Positions 25,498-33,663 of a DNA stretch of 64,000 nucleotides are shown here, piece after piece; positions within the stretch are counted from its first letter, which is position 1, and every line of letters starts with the position of its first letter. The translations under genes were made by a program, and so were the position numbers. Source of the DNA: Microbacterium sp. HD4P20 (GTDB lineage Bacteria > Actinomycetota > Actinomycetes > Actinomycetales > Microbacteriaceae); contig NZ_JAHZQZ020000017.1 of assembly GCF_019449275.2 (NCBI RefSeq), positions 124,001-188,000 on the forward strand, in the 5' to 3' direction. Under the pieces are notes generated by a model. The model was not told the DNA's origin, searched no databases, and saw only the letters and a list, made by a program, of their open reading frames with translations.

Positions 25498-25615
25498 GGA
25501 TGCCGCGACACAAGCGCGCGGCGTCAGTCGGGCATTCTCCGGACCCGGTCAGGCGCCGAGGCGCGGCATCCGTCCAATCGGTTCGGAGCCGTCCCCCTTG
25601 ACCGGATGCGAGGGG

Positions 25616-25933
25616 TCAGTCGGTGTCGTCCTGGCGCTCGATCGCGGACTCGAGCCGGTCGATCTTGCCGTCCAGTTCGCCGGAGTAGCCCGGGCGGATA
25701 TCGGCCTTGAGTACCAGCCCCACACGAGACCCGTACGGCTGCACGGCCTCGGTCGCGCGCCGGACGACGTCGAAGACCTCGTCCCACTCCCCCTCGATCT
25801 CGGTGAACATCGACGTGGTGCGGTGCGGCAGACCGCTGTCTCGGACCACGCGCACGGCCGCGGCGACGGCGTCGTGCACCGATCCGTCGGCGTTTCCGGT
25901 GCCGCTGGGAGCGACGGAGAAGGCGACGAGCAT
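25616..25933 (-). CDS. Thiamine-binding protein (MTH1187/YkoF-like)
   Basis: A 105-residue protein of the Thiamine_BP family: MLVAFSVAPSGTGNADGSVHDAVAAAVRVV, HRTTSMFTEIEGEWDEVFDVV and VGLVLKADIRPGYSG. These small ferredoxin-like-fold proteins bind thiamine or its pyrimidine part and are assumed cytoplasmic. GGAGGTTCTC precedes the ATG. It follows the GT87-like gene on the minus strand only after its own start region, so they may be co-transcribed. Confidence 0.85.
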   Translation of the reverse strand: MLVAFSVAPSGTGNADGSVHDAVAAAVRVVRDSGLPHRTTSMFTEIEGEWDEVFDVVRRATEAVQPYGSRVGLVLKADIRPGYSGELDGKIDRLESAIERQDDTD

Positions 25934-25957
25934 GAGAACCTCCGGTTGGTGGATGGG

Positions 25958-27166
25958 TCAGGAAACGGTGGACGGATGCCGCGCACTGCGCGGCACGCGA
26001 GCCAGACGCGCGACCGCCCACGCGAAGAGCGCGAGCATCACGAGGTTGCGCAGCGCCAGGACGGTCGCGCCGAAGGCGTCGGCGACGATGATCCGGTCGT
26101 AGAACACGGGGTAGACGAGTTGGGTGAGGAGGGCGGCGACGAGCGCCACCACCGCCGGGAGCAGCCAGCGGCGCCGGTCGAGCACGAGCCCGATCGCGAC
26201 CGGAGCGATCAACCACGTGAGGAACTGGGGCGATCCGACCTTGTTGAACACGATGAACGCCAGCACGAGACTCAGCGCAAGCGGCGGGAACAGCGTCACG
26301 AACCGTGCGCCCCGCCAGGCCAGGAACGCTCCCAGAGCCGCGATCGAGAACACTGCCACGACGAGCACCGGCGTCATCGCCGCGATGACGCCGTCTACCC
26401 CCGGGCCCGTCACCTGGAAGGTCAGGATGTCGCGGTCGTAGTAGACGAGCGCGCCCGGCACACCGGCGACCGCCTGCCACAGGTAGATCGCCGAGATCGG
26501 CGCCTCCAGCTGCAGCCCGCGCCCGGTCTGCCCGGCGACGAAGCCCAGCAGATGGGCCCCGCCGCCCGCGGCCACGACCGCGACGGCGGTCAGCCCGGTC
26601 ACGATGAGCGCCCCGCCCACGACCACGAGGCGGCGACGCAGCGCGACGACGGCGGCGGCGAGCAGCGCCGCCGGCCACACCTTCATCCACGTCGCGACCG
26701 AGAGCAGGATCGAGGCCACGAGCGGGCGCCCCGCCAGCCACAGGCACCCCGCGAGTGCGAGAGGCACGGTGATCCCGTCGAGCCGGTACATCCCCACGGG
26801 ACCGAGGAGCAGCGCGAACCCGAGCCAGAACGCCGCGGCGAGCATCCGCCCGTTCGAACGGCCGCGACCGACGAGCATCGCGAAGGCGAGCGCGTCGGCG
26901 AGTGTGACGAGCAGCGCCCACGCCACCTCGTAACCGGCGATCCACTCCAGCCCCAGTGCCAGCACCATCGGCAGGATCGCCAATTGGGGATAGATCCACG
27001 CGTGCGAGATGCCGGCGACCCCACGACCCTCGACCGCATCGCGCGCCCAGGGCTCGTAGACGAGATACACATCGCCCATGGGGATGTTCGGCAGCACGTA
27101 CCCCAGGACCGCGACGAGGACGTGAACCACCACGAAGGCGATCCACAACCAGCCTCGCCTCGACAC
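25958..27166 (-). CDS. GT87/DUF2029-like membrane glycosyltransferase
   Basis: About 402 residues with ten or more membrane helices. NIPMGDVYLVYEPWARDAVEG (about residues 26-46) has the acidic first loop seen in polyprenol-phosphate-dependent mannosyltransferases of the GT-C fold; MYRLDGITVPLALAGCLWLAGRP and AVFSIAALGAFLAWRGARF are further helices. Such enzymes mannosylate lipids or glycans of the actinobacterial envelope. Start: GTG at 27166, with TAAGAT (27174-27179) seven bases upstream inside the stop of the dehydratase gene. The frame is open beyond that but would enter the neighbouring gene. Confidence 0.7.
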   Translation of the reverse strand: MSRRGWLWIAFVVVHVLVAVLGYVLPNIPMGDVYLVYEPWARDAVEGRGVAGISHAWIYPQLAILPMVLALGLEWIAGYEVAWALLVTLADALAFAMLVGRGRSNGRMLAAAFWLGFALLLGPVGMYRLDGITVPLALAGCLWLAGRPLVASILLSVATWMKVWPAALLAAAVVALRRRLVVVGGALIVTGLTAVAVVAAGGGAHLLGFVAGQTGRGLQLEAPISAIYLWQAVAGVPGALVYYDRDILTFQVTGPGVDGVIAAMTPVLVVAVFSIAALGAFLAWRGARFVTLFPPLALSLVLAFIVFNKVGSPQFLTWLIAPVAIGLVLDRRRWLLPAVVALVAALLTQLVYPVFYDRIIVADAFGATVLALRNLVMLALFAWAVARLARVPRSARHPSTVS

Positions 27167-27176
27167 GGTACCGATC

Positions 27177-28097
27177 TTAGGCCGCGCCGCCCTCACCGCT
27201 TGGCAGCGCGAGCATCTCGCCGACGGCGTAGGGCAGCGCCTCGGCGACATCCAGCGCCGTGATCGGACCACCGCGCGGCCCGAACTTCTCCGATGCGAGA
27301 GCAGCCGCGCGCGCGTGAAGGAACGCCCCCGATGCGGCGAGCCGGGCGAGCGACGCGGCATCGCCGGCGCGGCCGTCGGCGACCGCACCCGCAACGAGCG
27401 CGCCGATGACGCCGGCCAGGACGTCGCCGGTTCCCGCGGACGCCAGCCACGGCGTCCCAACCTCGACGACCGTCGCCCATCCGTCCGGCGCGGCCACCAC
27501 GGTCGTCGCACCCTTGAGCAGCACGACAGCTCCTGTCGCGGCGGCGGTGTCGCGTGCCGCCGCGACCCGGTCGTGTCCGGCAGGTGCGAGACCGATCGTC
27601 GCGCGAAGTCGCGCGTGCTCACGCTCATGCGGCGTCAGGATGCGGGGTGCGGTCGACCCCGCTGCGAGGTCGAGCGCACCGGCGTCGACCACGACGGGAT
27701 CCGTGTCAGAGAGCAAGGCACGCAGCGCGTCGGACTCGTCGGCGTCACGGGCGGCGGCTGGTCTCACGCGTCCAGAGGCTCCGCCCGGCGCGCCAGCGCC
27801 GGCCGGAGGGGACGTGGGGATCGTTCCGGATCCGATCGTCCACGCTTGAACCCGACCGTCCGTCGTCACCGTCTCGGGCCGCCGGGCGAGCACGAGCGCG
27901 CTGGGTCGCGGCGGACCGAGATAGCGCACCATGCCCACGCCGGTGCGCCATGCCGCCTCCACGCCGAGCACGGCAGCGCCAGGATACGCCTCCGAGCCGG
28001 TGCGCACCCCCAGCACTCCTCGGGAATACTTGTCGTCGGCGGCCGTTGGCCTCCGCAAGGCACGTGCCGCGTCGTGGATCGTCCAGGACCCCGTCAT
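27177..28097 (-). CDS. nnrD: ADP-dependent NAD(P)H-hydrate dehydratase
   Basis: A 306-residue repair enzyme that restores NAD(P)H from its hydrated form. DDKYSRGVLGVRTGSEAYPGAAVLGVEAAWRTG (about residues 21-53) and SAGTGDVLAGVIGALVAGA (about 228-246) are the two family signatures, the second carrying the ribokinase-fold Asp. The usual epimerase (YjeF-N) half is absent, so it is the stand-alone form. TACTGT six bases before the ATG at 28097 sets a leaderless start. The stop overlaps the -10 of the GT87-like gene. Confidence 0.9.
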   Translation of the reverse strand: MTGSWTIHDAARALRRPTAADDKYSRGVLGVRTGSEAYPGAAVLGVEAAWRTGVGMVRYLGPPRPSALVLARRPETVTTDGRVQAWTIGSGTIPTSPPAGAGAPGGASGRVRPAAARDADESDALRALLSDTDPVVVDAGALDLAAGSTAPRILTPHEREHARLRATIGLAPAGHDRVAAARDTAAATGAVVLLKGATTVVAAPDGWATVVEVGTPWLASAGTGDVLAGVIGALVAGAVADGRAGDAASLARLAASGAFLHARAAALASEKFGPRGGPITALDVAEALPYAVGEMLALPSGEGGAA

Positions 28098-28103
28098 GCC
28101 CTC

Positions 28104-28109
28104 ACAGTA
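28104..28109 (-). promoter_or_regulatory. -10 element (TACTGT), leaderless, for nnrD
   Basis: Six-base spacer (28098-28103) to the ATG at 28097 on the minus strand. Confidence 0.55.
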
Positions 28110-28159
28110 CTGGTGGCACACGCCGCCGCATCCCGACCCGACCCGCGGAGGCCGCACGC

Positions 28160-29227
28160 GTGAGCCGACTCTTCACCCCGATGACCCTGCGCGACATCAC
28201 CGTGCGCAACCGCCTCTGGGTTTCACCGATGTGCCAGTACTCCGCCGTCGACGGAGTGCCGCAGGAATGGCATCACACGCACCTGACGCAGTTCGCATCG
28301 GGCGGCGCGGGGCTCGTGATCGCCGAGGCGACGGCCGTCTCGCCCGAGGGGCGGATCTCGCTGGAGGACACCGGGCTGTGGAACGACGCCCAGCGGGATG
28401 CCTGGGCGCCCATCGTCGCCGGCATCCGGCGGCGCGGGGCCGTGCCTGCGGTCCAGCTCGCGCACGCGGGCCGCAAGGCCTCGACATGGTCACCGTTGTC
28501 GGGACGACGCGGATCGGTGCCCGCCGAGGAGGGCGGCTGGACGACGGTTGCGCCTTCGGCGGTCGCGTTCGACGGCTACGCCGAGCCGCTCGCGCTCGAT
28601 CTCGCCGGCATCGATCGGGTGGTCGCCGGCTTCGCCGCGGCCGCGCGACGCGCCGTCCACGCCGGTTTCGAGGTGCTCGAGATCCACGCCGCCCACGGCT
28701 ATCTGCTCCATCAGTTCCTCTCGCCGCTGTCGAACCTGCGCGACGACGAGTACGGCGGCTCGCTCCCCAACCGCGCGCGGCTGCTGCTTCGGGTCATCGA
28801 CGCCGTGACGGATGCCGCGCCGGACGTGCCGCTTCTGGTGCGGTTCTCGGCGACCGACTGGGCCGACGGCGGCTGGGACGCCACCCAGACCGCGACGGTC
28901 GCGCGCTGGGCAGCCGATCGCGGCGTCGACTTCTTCGACATCTCCAGCGGCGGCCTGGTCGCACACCAGCAGCTCACGACAGGGCCCGGCTACCAGGTCG
29001 ACCTCGCCGCCCGCATCCGTACCGAGGCCGGCGTCCCCGTCAGCGCGGTCGGCATGATCGACGACGCCGCCCACGCCGAGCGGGTTCTCCGCGCCGGCCA
29101 CGCCGACGCGGTCATGGCCGGCCGGGAATGGCTGCGCCAGCCGCACTACGGTCTGCACGCCGCCGGCGAGCTCGGCGTCGAGATCGACTACTGGCCGCCG
29201 CAGTACGTCCGCGCTCGGCGACGCTGA
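28160..29227 (+). CDS. NADH:flavin oxidoreductase, old yellow enzyme (YqjM-like)
   Basis: A 355-residue FMN-dependent ene-reductase. LFTPMTLRDITVRNRLWVSPMCQYSA at the start carries the YqjM-type Cys (MCQYS) that tunes FMN; VQLAHAGRKAS (about residues 101-111) and EIHAAHGYLLHQFLSPLSN (about 174-192) are the FMN/substrate sites with the His pair; WADRGVDFFDISSGG and VMAGREWLRQP close the barrel. GTG at 28160 is the start; the frame is open further upstream through unrelated sequence. Likely reduces activated alkenes in xenobiotic or stress response. Divergent from nnrD. Confidence 0.92.
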   Translation: MSRLFTPMTLRDITVRNRLWVSPMCQYSAVDGVPQEWHHTHLTQFASGGAGLVIAEATAVSPEGRISLEDTGLWNDAQRDAWAPIVAGIRRRGAVPAVQLAHAGRKASTWSPLSGRRGSVPAEEGGWTTVAPSAVAFDGYAEPLALDLAGIDRVVAGFAAAARRAVHAGFEVLEIHAAHGYLLHQFLSPLSNLRDDEYGGSLPNRARLLLRVIDAVTDAAPDVPLLVRFSATDWADGGWDATQTATVARWAADRGVDFFDISSGGLVAHQQLTTGPGYQVDLAARIRTEAGVPVSAVGMIDDAAHAERVLRAGHADAVMAGREWLRQPHYGLHAAGELGVEIDYWPPQYVRARRR

Positions 29228-29242
29228 GCGCAGCCGCCGGCG

Positions 29243-30301
29243 TCAGTACCCGCGGCGGCGCGTCGCGTCCTGCACCTCCCCGATCAGCTCCTCGATGATG
29301 TCCTCGAGGAACAGCACCGCCGTGATCTCGCCGGCGTCATCGCGAACCTGCGCGAGATGGCGCCCTGTCCGGCGCATGAGCGCGAGCGCGTCCTCCAGGT
29401 CGGTGGACTCGAGAACCGGCACCATGTGGTGGATGCGCTTGGGCGGGATCTGACGCGCGACGTCGGTCGCGGCATCCGGTCCCTCGGCTGCCCGCAGGAT
29501 GTCCTTGAGGTGCACGTACCCCACCGGGGCGCCGGCGTCGTCGACGATCACGTACCGCGAGAACCCGTGCTTGGCCACCGCGCGCTCGATCTCATCGGGT
29601 GTGGTCGTGGCCGGTAGCGTCACCAGGTCGGCCAGCGGCACGGCGATATCGGTGGCCTTCTTGTCGGTGAACTCGACAGCCGCGGCCACCGTGCCGGACG
29701 TGTCGTCCAGGACGCCCTCGATGCGCGACTGGTTCACGATGGTCGCGACCTCCTCGAGCGTGAAGGTCGAGGCGGCCTCGTCCTTCGGCTCTACGCCGAA
29801 CAGGCGCACCACGTGATTGGCGATCCAGTTGAGCGTCACGATCACGGGATGGAACAGCTTCGACACCCACACCAGCGGCGTCGCGAGCATGAGCACGGCA
29901 CGGTCGGGAATCGAGAACGCCAGGTTCTTCGGCACCATCTCACCGAAGACGACATGCAGGTACGACACCAGCAGCAGCGCGATGAGGAACGCGATGGTGT
30001 CGACGGCACCGTCGCTCAGACCGGTGAGATGAAGCGGCTCGGCGAGCAGGTGATGGATCGCCGGCTCCGACACGTTCAGGATCAGCAGCGAGCAGATCGT
30101 GATGCCCAGCTGGCTGGTGGCCAACATCAGCGTGGCGTGCTCCATGGCGTACAAGGCGGTCTTCGCCGAGCGCGATCCGCGCTCGGCGAGAGGTTCGATC
30201 TGCGAGCGTCGTGCCGAGATGACGGCGAATTCGGCGCCGACGAAGAAGGCGTTGGCGATGAGCAGCACCACCAGCCAGGCGATTCCGGCCCAGTCGTTCA
30301 T
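29243..30301 (-). CDS. CNNM/DUF21-CBS membrane protein, short form
   Basis: A 352-residue membrane protein: DUF21 transmembrane domain (about residues 1-180; [32 protein letters not shown]) and a CBS pair (about 215-340; [19 protein letters not shown]). It ends just after [16 protein letters not shown] and lacks the C-terminal CorC_HlyC domain. DUF21-CBS proteins are related to CNNM/CorC magnesium or cobalt transporters and were earlier labelled hemolysins. ATG overlaps the stop of its longer paralogue upstream (ATGA), so both are co-translated and may form a heterodimer. Confidence 0.88.
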   Translation of the reverse strand: MNDWAGIAWLVVLLIANAFFVGAEFAVISARRSQIEPLAERGSRSAKTALYAMEHATLMLATSQLGITICSLLILNVSEPAIHHLLAEPLHLTGLSDGAVDTIAFLIALLLVSYLHVVFGEMVPKNLAFSIPDRAVLMLATPLVWVSKLFHPVIVTLNWIANHVVRLFGVEPKDEAASTFTLEEVATIVNQSRIEGVLDDTSGTVAAAVEFTDKKATDIAVPLADLVTLPATTTPDEIERAVAKHGFSRYVIVDDAGAPVGYVHLKDILRAAEGPDAATDVARQIPPKRIHHMVPVLESTDLEDALALMRRTGRHLAQVRDDAGEITAVLFLEDIIEELIGEVQDATRRRGY

Positions 30302-31632
30302 CGACGCTCACCTCCTTGCGTCGCGGCTTCGTCGTGCGGCATCGGCCTGGGGATGAAGCGAACCCGCTCCACACGCCGTCCGCCCATGCGCTGCACTTCG
30401 ATCGAGCCGTCTTCGAGTTCGATCGCGTCGCCGACGACAGGGATGCGCTCGAGCACACTCATGATGAAGCCGCCCACGGTGTCGTACACGTCTCCTTCGG
30501 GGATGTGGATGCCGGTGCGGTCGAGCAGCTCGTCCGGTCGCAATTCGCCGGGGAAGATCACGGTGTCCTCGACACGCACGATGCCCGCGCGACGTCGGTC
30601 GTGCTCGTCGAGCACCTCGCCCACGATCTCCTCGACGAGATCCTCGAGGGTGACCACGCCCGCCGTGCCGCCGTACTCGTCGACGACGATGGCCATCTGG
30701 TAACCCCGCGCCCGCAGCTCCGACACGAGAACGTCCAGGTGCACGGCCTCGGGGAAACGCACCGGCTCGTTGGCGAGCGCCGCGGCGGGAACGTCGCGGC
30801 GGCGTTCGCGCGGCACGCCGACCGCGGCCTTCAGATGAACGATTCCGGTGATGTCGTCCATGGACTCGTCGTACACCGGAAAACGGCTGTGCCCGGTGCG
30901 CCGGGCGAGCTGGATGACGTCCTCGGCCGAGTCGTCGGCGGCGACGGCGTGCACGCTGGGGCGAGGCGTCATGACGTCGGCCGCGGTCAGACGAGCGAAG
31001 GTCAGAGTGCGATCGAGCAGCGACGCGGTGTCCTTCTCGAGCAGGCCGGCGCTCGCCGAGCGCCGCACCAGGCTCGAGAGCTCCTCGGCCGTTCGGGCGC
31101 CCGACAGCTCCTCCTTGGGCTCGATGCCCATGGCGCGCAGCACGCCGTTGGCGCTGCCGTTGAGCACGACGATCGCGGGACGGAAGACGGTGGTGAACCC
31201 GACCTGGAACGGGATCACGAGCTTTGCCGTCTGCCGCGGGACGGCGAGGGCGAAGTTCTTGGGCACGAGCTCGCCGATGATCATGGAGAAGATGGTCGCG
31301 ATCGACACACCGATGACCGCAGCGAGTGGCCGCGAGACGCCGGCCGGGATGCCCCACGCGTCGAACACGGGCGCCAGCAGGTTCGAGATCGCCGGCTCCA
31401 TCGTGTACCCGGTGAGCAGCGTCGTCAGCGTGATGCCCAGCTGCGCGCTGGACAGATGCGTCGACGTGATCCGCAGCGCGCTGATCGTCATCGCGAGACG
31501 GCTCTCGCCCGCCGCTTGGCGGGCCTCGAGGTCGGCGCGGTCGAGGTTGACGAGCGCGAACTCGCTGGCGACGAACAGACCGGTGCCGATAGTCAGAAGC
31601 AGCCCCACGCCCAACATGACGTAATCCATCAC
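30298..31632 (-). CDS. CNNM/DUF21-CBS-CorC membrane protein, full length
   Basis: A 444-residue paralogue of the next gene with all three parts: DUF21 transmembrane region (about 1-190; [21 protein letters not shown]), CBS pair (about 210-335; [20 protein letters not shown] and [21 protein letters not shown]) and CorC_HlyC domain (about 350-430; [16 protein letters not shown] region and [19 protein letters not shown]). Starts GTG-ATG at 31632/31629 behind GGGGG. Probably handles divalent cations at the membrane. Confidence 0.9.
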   Translation of the reverse strand: MMDYVMLGVGLLLTIGTGLFVASEFALVNLDRADLEARQAAGESRLAMTISALRITSTHLSSAQLGITLTTLLTGYTMEPAISNLLAPVFDAWGIPAGVSRPLAAVIGVSIATIFSMIIGELVPKNFALAVPRQTAKLVIPFQVGFTTVFRPAIVVLNGSANGVLRAMGIEPKEELSGARTAEELSSLVRRSASAGLLEKDTASLLDRTLTFARLTAADVMTPRPSVHAVAADDSAEDVIQLARRTGHSRFPVYDESMDDITGIVHLKAAVGVPRERRRDVPAAALANEPVRFPEAVHLDVLVSELRARGYQMAIVVDEYGGTAGVVTLEDLVEEIVGEVLDEHDRRRAGIVRVEDTVIFPGELRPDELLDRTGIHIPEGDVYDTVGGFIMSVLERIPVVGDAIELEDGSIEVQRMGGRRVERVRFIPRPMPHDEAATQGGERR

Positions 31633-31639
31633 GCGTCAC

Positions 31640-31968
31640 CCCCGTTCAAGCGGGATGCGGGTCGGTGGGGCGAGCGTCTGCAACTGGGAGGGTCGTCCAT
31701 CGTGCGGACCAGTCTATGACAGCGTCTCCCGGTGAGACGGACCGGATGTCGGGGCACGGTCCTCGGACGAAGCGCGGTCTCGACGCACACCGCGTCCGGC
31801 CGATTCAAGCCCCCGGCGCGCGACACGCGCAAGAGCGACAACGCGGAGGACCGTGAGCGCGACGACATCGAAGAGGGGCGCCGCATTCGCAAAGCCCACG
31901 AGGACGACGACCGCGACCCCGGCACGGTGTGAGCATCCGGATGCGGCCGGCCGCGGCATCCGGACGGG
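31640..31968. other. Spacer between the CNNM pair and guaB1
   Basis: About 330 bases. It should hold the promoter of the CNNM operon at its left side. The possible small gene at 31732-31932 is the only coding signal I can see. No strong hairpin or repeat was noticed. Confidence 0.6.
31732..31932 (+). CDS. Possible small, highly charged protein
   Basis: A 66-codon frame. Its last 42 codons have about 90 percent G/C in third position and encode a charged stretch (ERDDIEEGRRIRKAHEDDD). The first 24 codons include AGA, TGT, CGA and GGA and look non-coding, and no later start codon exists in frame. No ribosome site is obvious before the GTG. It may be a real small gene with a misjudged start, or chance. 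Confidence 0.3.
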   Translation: MRRTGCRGTVLGRSAVSTHTASGRFKPPARDTRKSDNAEDRERDDIEEGRRIRKAHEDDDRDPGTV

Positions 31969-33486
31969 CTACCAGCTGACCCGCAGGGCCTTGCCCTCTT
32001 CGTAGCCGGCGGCGGACTGCAGGCCCACGCGAGCGCGATCGTGGAACTCGGCCACGGTGGCGGCCCCGGCGTACGTGAACGACGAGCGCACGCCCGAGGT
32101 GATCATGTCGATCAGATCCTCGAGGCCGGGACGAAGCGGGTCGAGGTAGATGCGAGAGGACGAGATGCCCTCGGCGAAGAGCTCCTTTCGGGCCAGCTCG
32201 TAGGGGTCGAGCCGCCCGAACCGCTCGTGGACGGCCTTGGTCGAGGCCATGCCCCACGACTCCTTGTACACGCGGCCGGCTTCGTCGGTCTGCAGCTGAC
32301 CCGGCGCCTCGATGGTGCCGGCGAACCAAGAGCCGATCATGACCGATGCGGCGCCCGCCGCCAGCGCGAGCGCGACGTCGCGCGGGTAGCGCACGCCCCC
32401 GTCGGCCCACACGTGGGCGCCCATGATGCGGGCCGCCTCGGACGTCTCGAGCACCGCCGAGAACTGCGGGCGGCCCACCGCGGTCATCATGCGGGTCGTG
32501 CACATCGCGCCGGGCCCGACACCGACCTTGATGATCGAGGCACCCGACGTCACCAGATCGTGCACGCCCTCCGCCGTCACGACGTTTCCCGCGGCGATCG
32601 GGATGCCGAGGTCCAGGTCGGCCACTTCGCGCAGCGCGCGCAGCATGCCCTCCTGGTGCCCGTGGGCGGTGTCGACGACCAGCACGTCCACTCCCGCGGC
32701 GGCGAGCGCCCTGGCTTTGGCCGCGACGTCACCGTTGATCCCGACGGCCGCCGCGACGATCAGGCGTCCGGAGGCGTCCACGGCCGGGGCATAGAGGGTC
32801 GACCGCAGCGCGCTGCGACGCGACAGCGTGCCGACGAGGTGCCCGTGCTGCAGGACGCACACGGTCTCGGCGCCGGCGGCGACGATCACGTCGAACGCGT
32901 GCCGGGCGCTCTCGATGTCGTCGGCGTCGACCGAGGCCGAGCGGCCGCGAGCGAGGTCGCCGAGCCTGGCATCGGGCAGGGCCGTGGCCAGACGGGTCGC
33001 CGGGATGACGCCGAGGATGCCGTCGGCATCGACTCCGACCGCCGACGCCGGGCCCACGCGCCCGGAGGCGCCGTGCGACCCGCCGGCGGCGCGTGGAGAG
33101 CGCGAGGGGACGGCCACCACGATGCCGTGCCCGTCGGATGCCGGAAGCAGGCGGGCAGCGTCGGCCACGGTCGCATCGGGCGAGAGCACGAGCGGCGTGT
33201 CCCACGTCACGGGTTGGTCCTTGACCCAGCGGATCGCGGCATCGAGTTCTTGCAGCGGCATATCCTGCGGCAGCACGCCGAGGCCGCCGCGACGGGCGAG
33301 CGTCGCTGCCAGCCGCGGGCCGGTGACGGAGTTCATGTTGGCCGACACGAGCGGGATGGTGGCGGGTGTGCCGTCGCCCGGCGAGAGGTCGACATCCAGG
33401 CGGCTGGTGATCTCCGACCGCCGCGGAACCAGGAAGACGTCCGAGTACGTCAGGTCGACATCGGGCGCTGCGCCGTAGAACTCCAT
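31969..33486 (-). CDS. guaB1: GuaB1 family IMP dehydrogenase/GMP reductase-related protein
   Basis: A 505-residue TIM-barrel protein with an inserted CBS pair. VDLTYSDVFLVPRRSEI near the start, CBS region (about residues 95-235), and the catalytic loop IKVGVGPGAMCTTRMMTAVG with the reactive Cys (about residue 320). GuaB1 proteins of mycobacteria act as GMP reductases, feeding guanine nucleotides back to IMP; I infer the same. Between the two CBS halves there is a low-complexity insert (PRAAGGSHGASGRVGPASA). Start ATG at 33486, with TACCCT eight bases upstream; the frame is open to 33555. Confidence 0.88.
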   Translation of the reverse strand: MEFYGAAPDVDLTYSDVFLVPRRSEITSRLDVDLSPGDGTPATIPLVSANMNSVTGPRLAATLARRGGLGVLPQDMPLQELDAAIRWVKDQPVTWDTPLVLSPDATVADAARLLPASDGHGIVVAVPSRSPRAAGGSHGASGRVGPASAVGVDADGILGVIPATRLATALPDARLGDLARGRSASVDADDIESARHAFDVIVAAGAETVCVLQHGHLVGTLSRRSALRSTLYAPAVDASGRLIVAAAVGINGDVAAKARALAAAGVDVLVVDTAHGHQEGMLRALREVADLDLGIPIAAGNVVTAEGVHDLVTSGASIIKVGVGPGAMCTTRMMTAVGRPQFSAVLETSEAARIMGAHVWADGGVRYPRDVALALAAGAASVMIGSWFAGTIEAPGQLQTDEAGRVYKESWGMASTKAVHERFGRLDPYELARKELFAEGISSSRIYLDPLRPGLEDLIDMITSGVRSSFTYAGAATVAEFHDRARVGLQSAAGYEEGKALRVSW

Positions 33487-33663
33487 GACTGCCAAGGGTA
33501 GTGACAGTTCCTGTACGGATAACGATGAGCGTTCTTTCAGCCCGGAGGCCGCCATCTGCCGGAACCGTGCGCGCAGACTGGGCTACGCTTAACAAGCGCG
33601 TGCGCGGGCTTCAGCAGCCCGACGCGTGACCACAACTTCACCGATGAAAGCAGGCGATTCAGC

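Larger units (their letters stand above)
25242..25615. other. Non-coding spacer between Nudix and thiamine-binding genes
   Basis: About 370 bases without a credible gene. It holds the large inverted repeat (25293-25402), the GCCGAC repeat array (25445-25497) and about 115 bases of unique sequence running to the stop of the thiamine-binding gene. Open frames across it give low-complexity Arg/Pro/Ala-rich translations. Confidence 0.7.
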
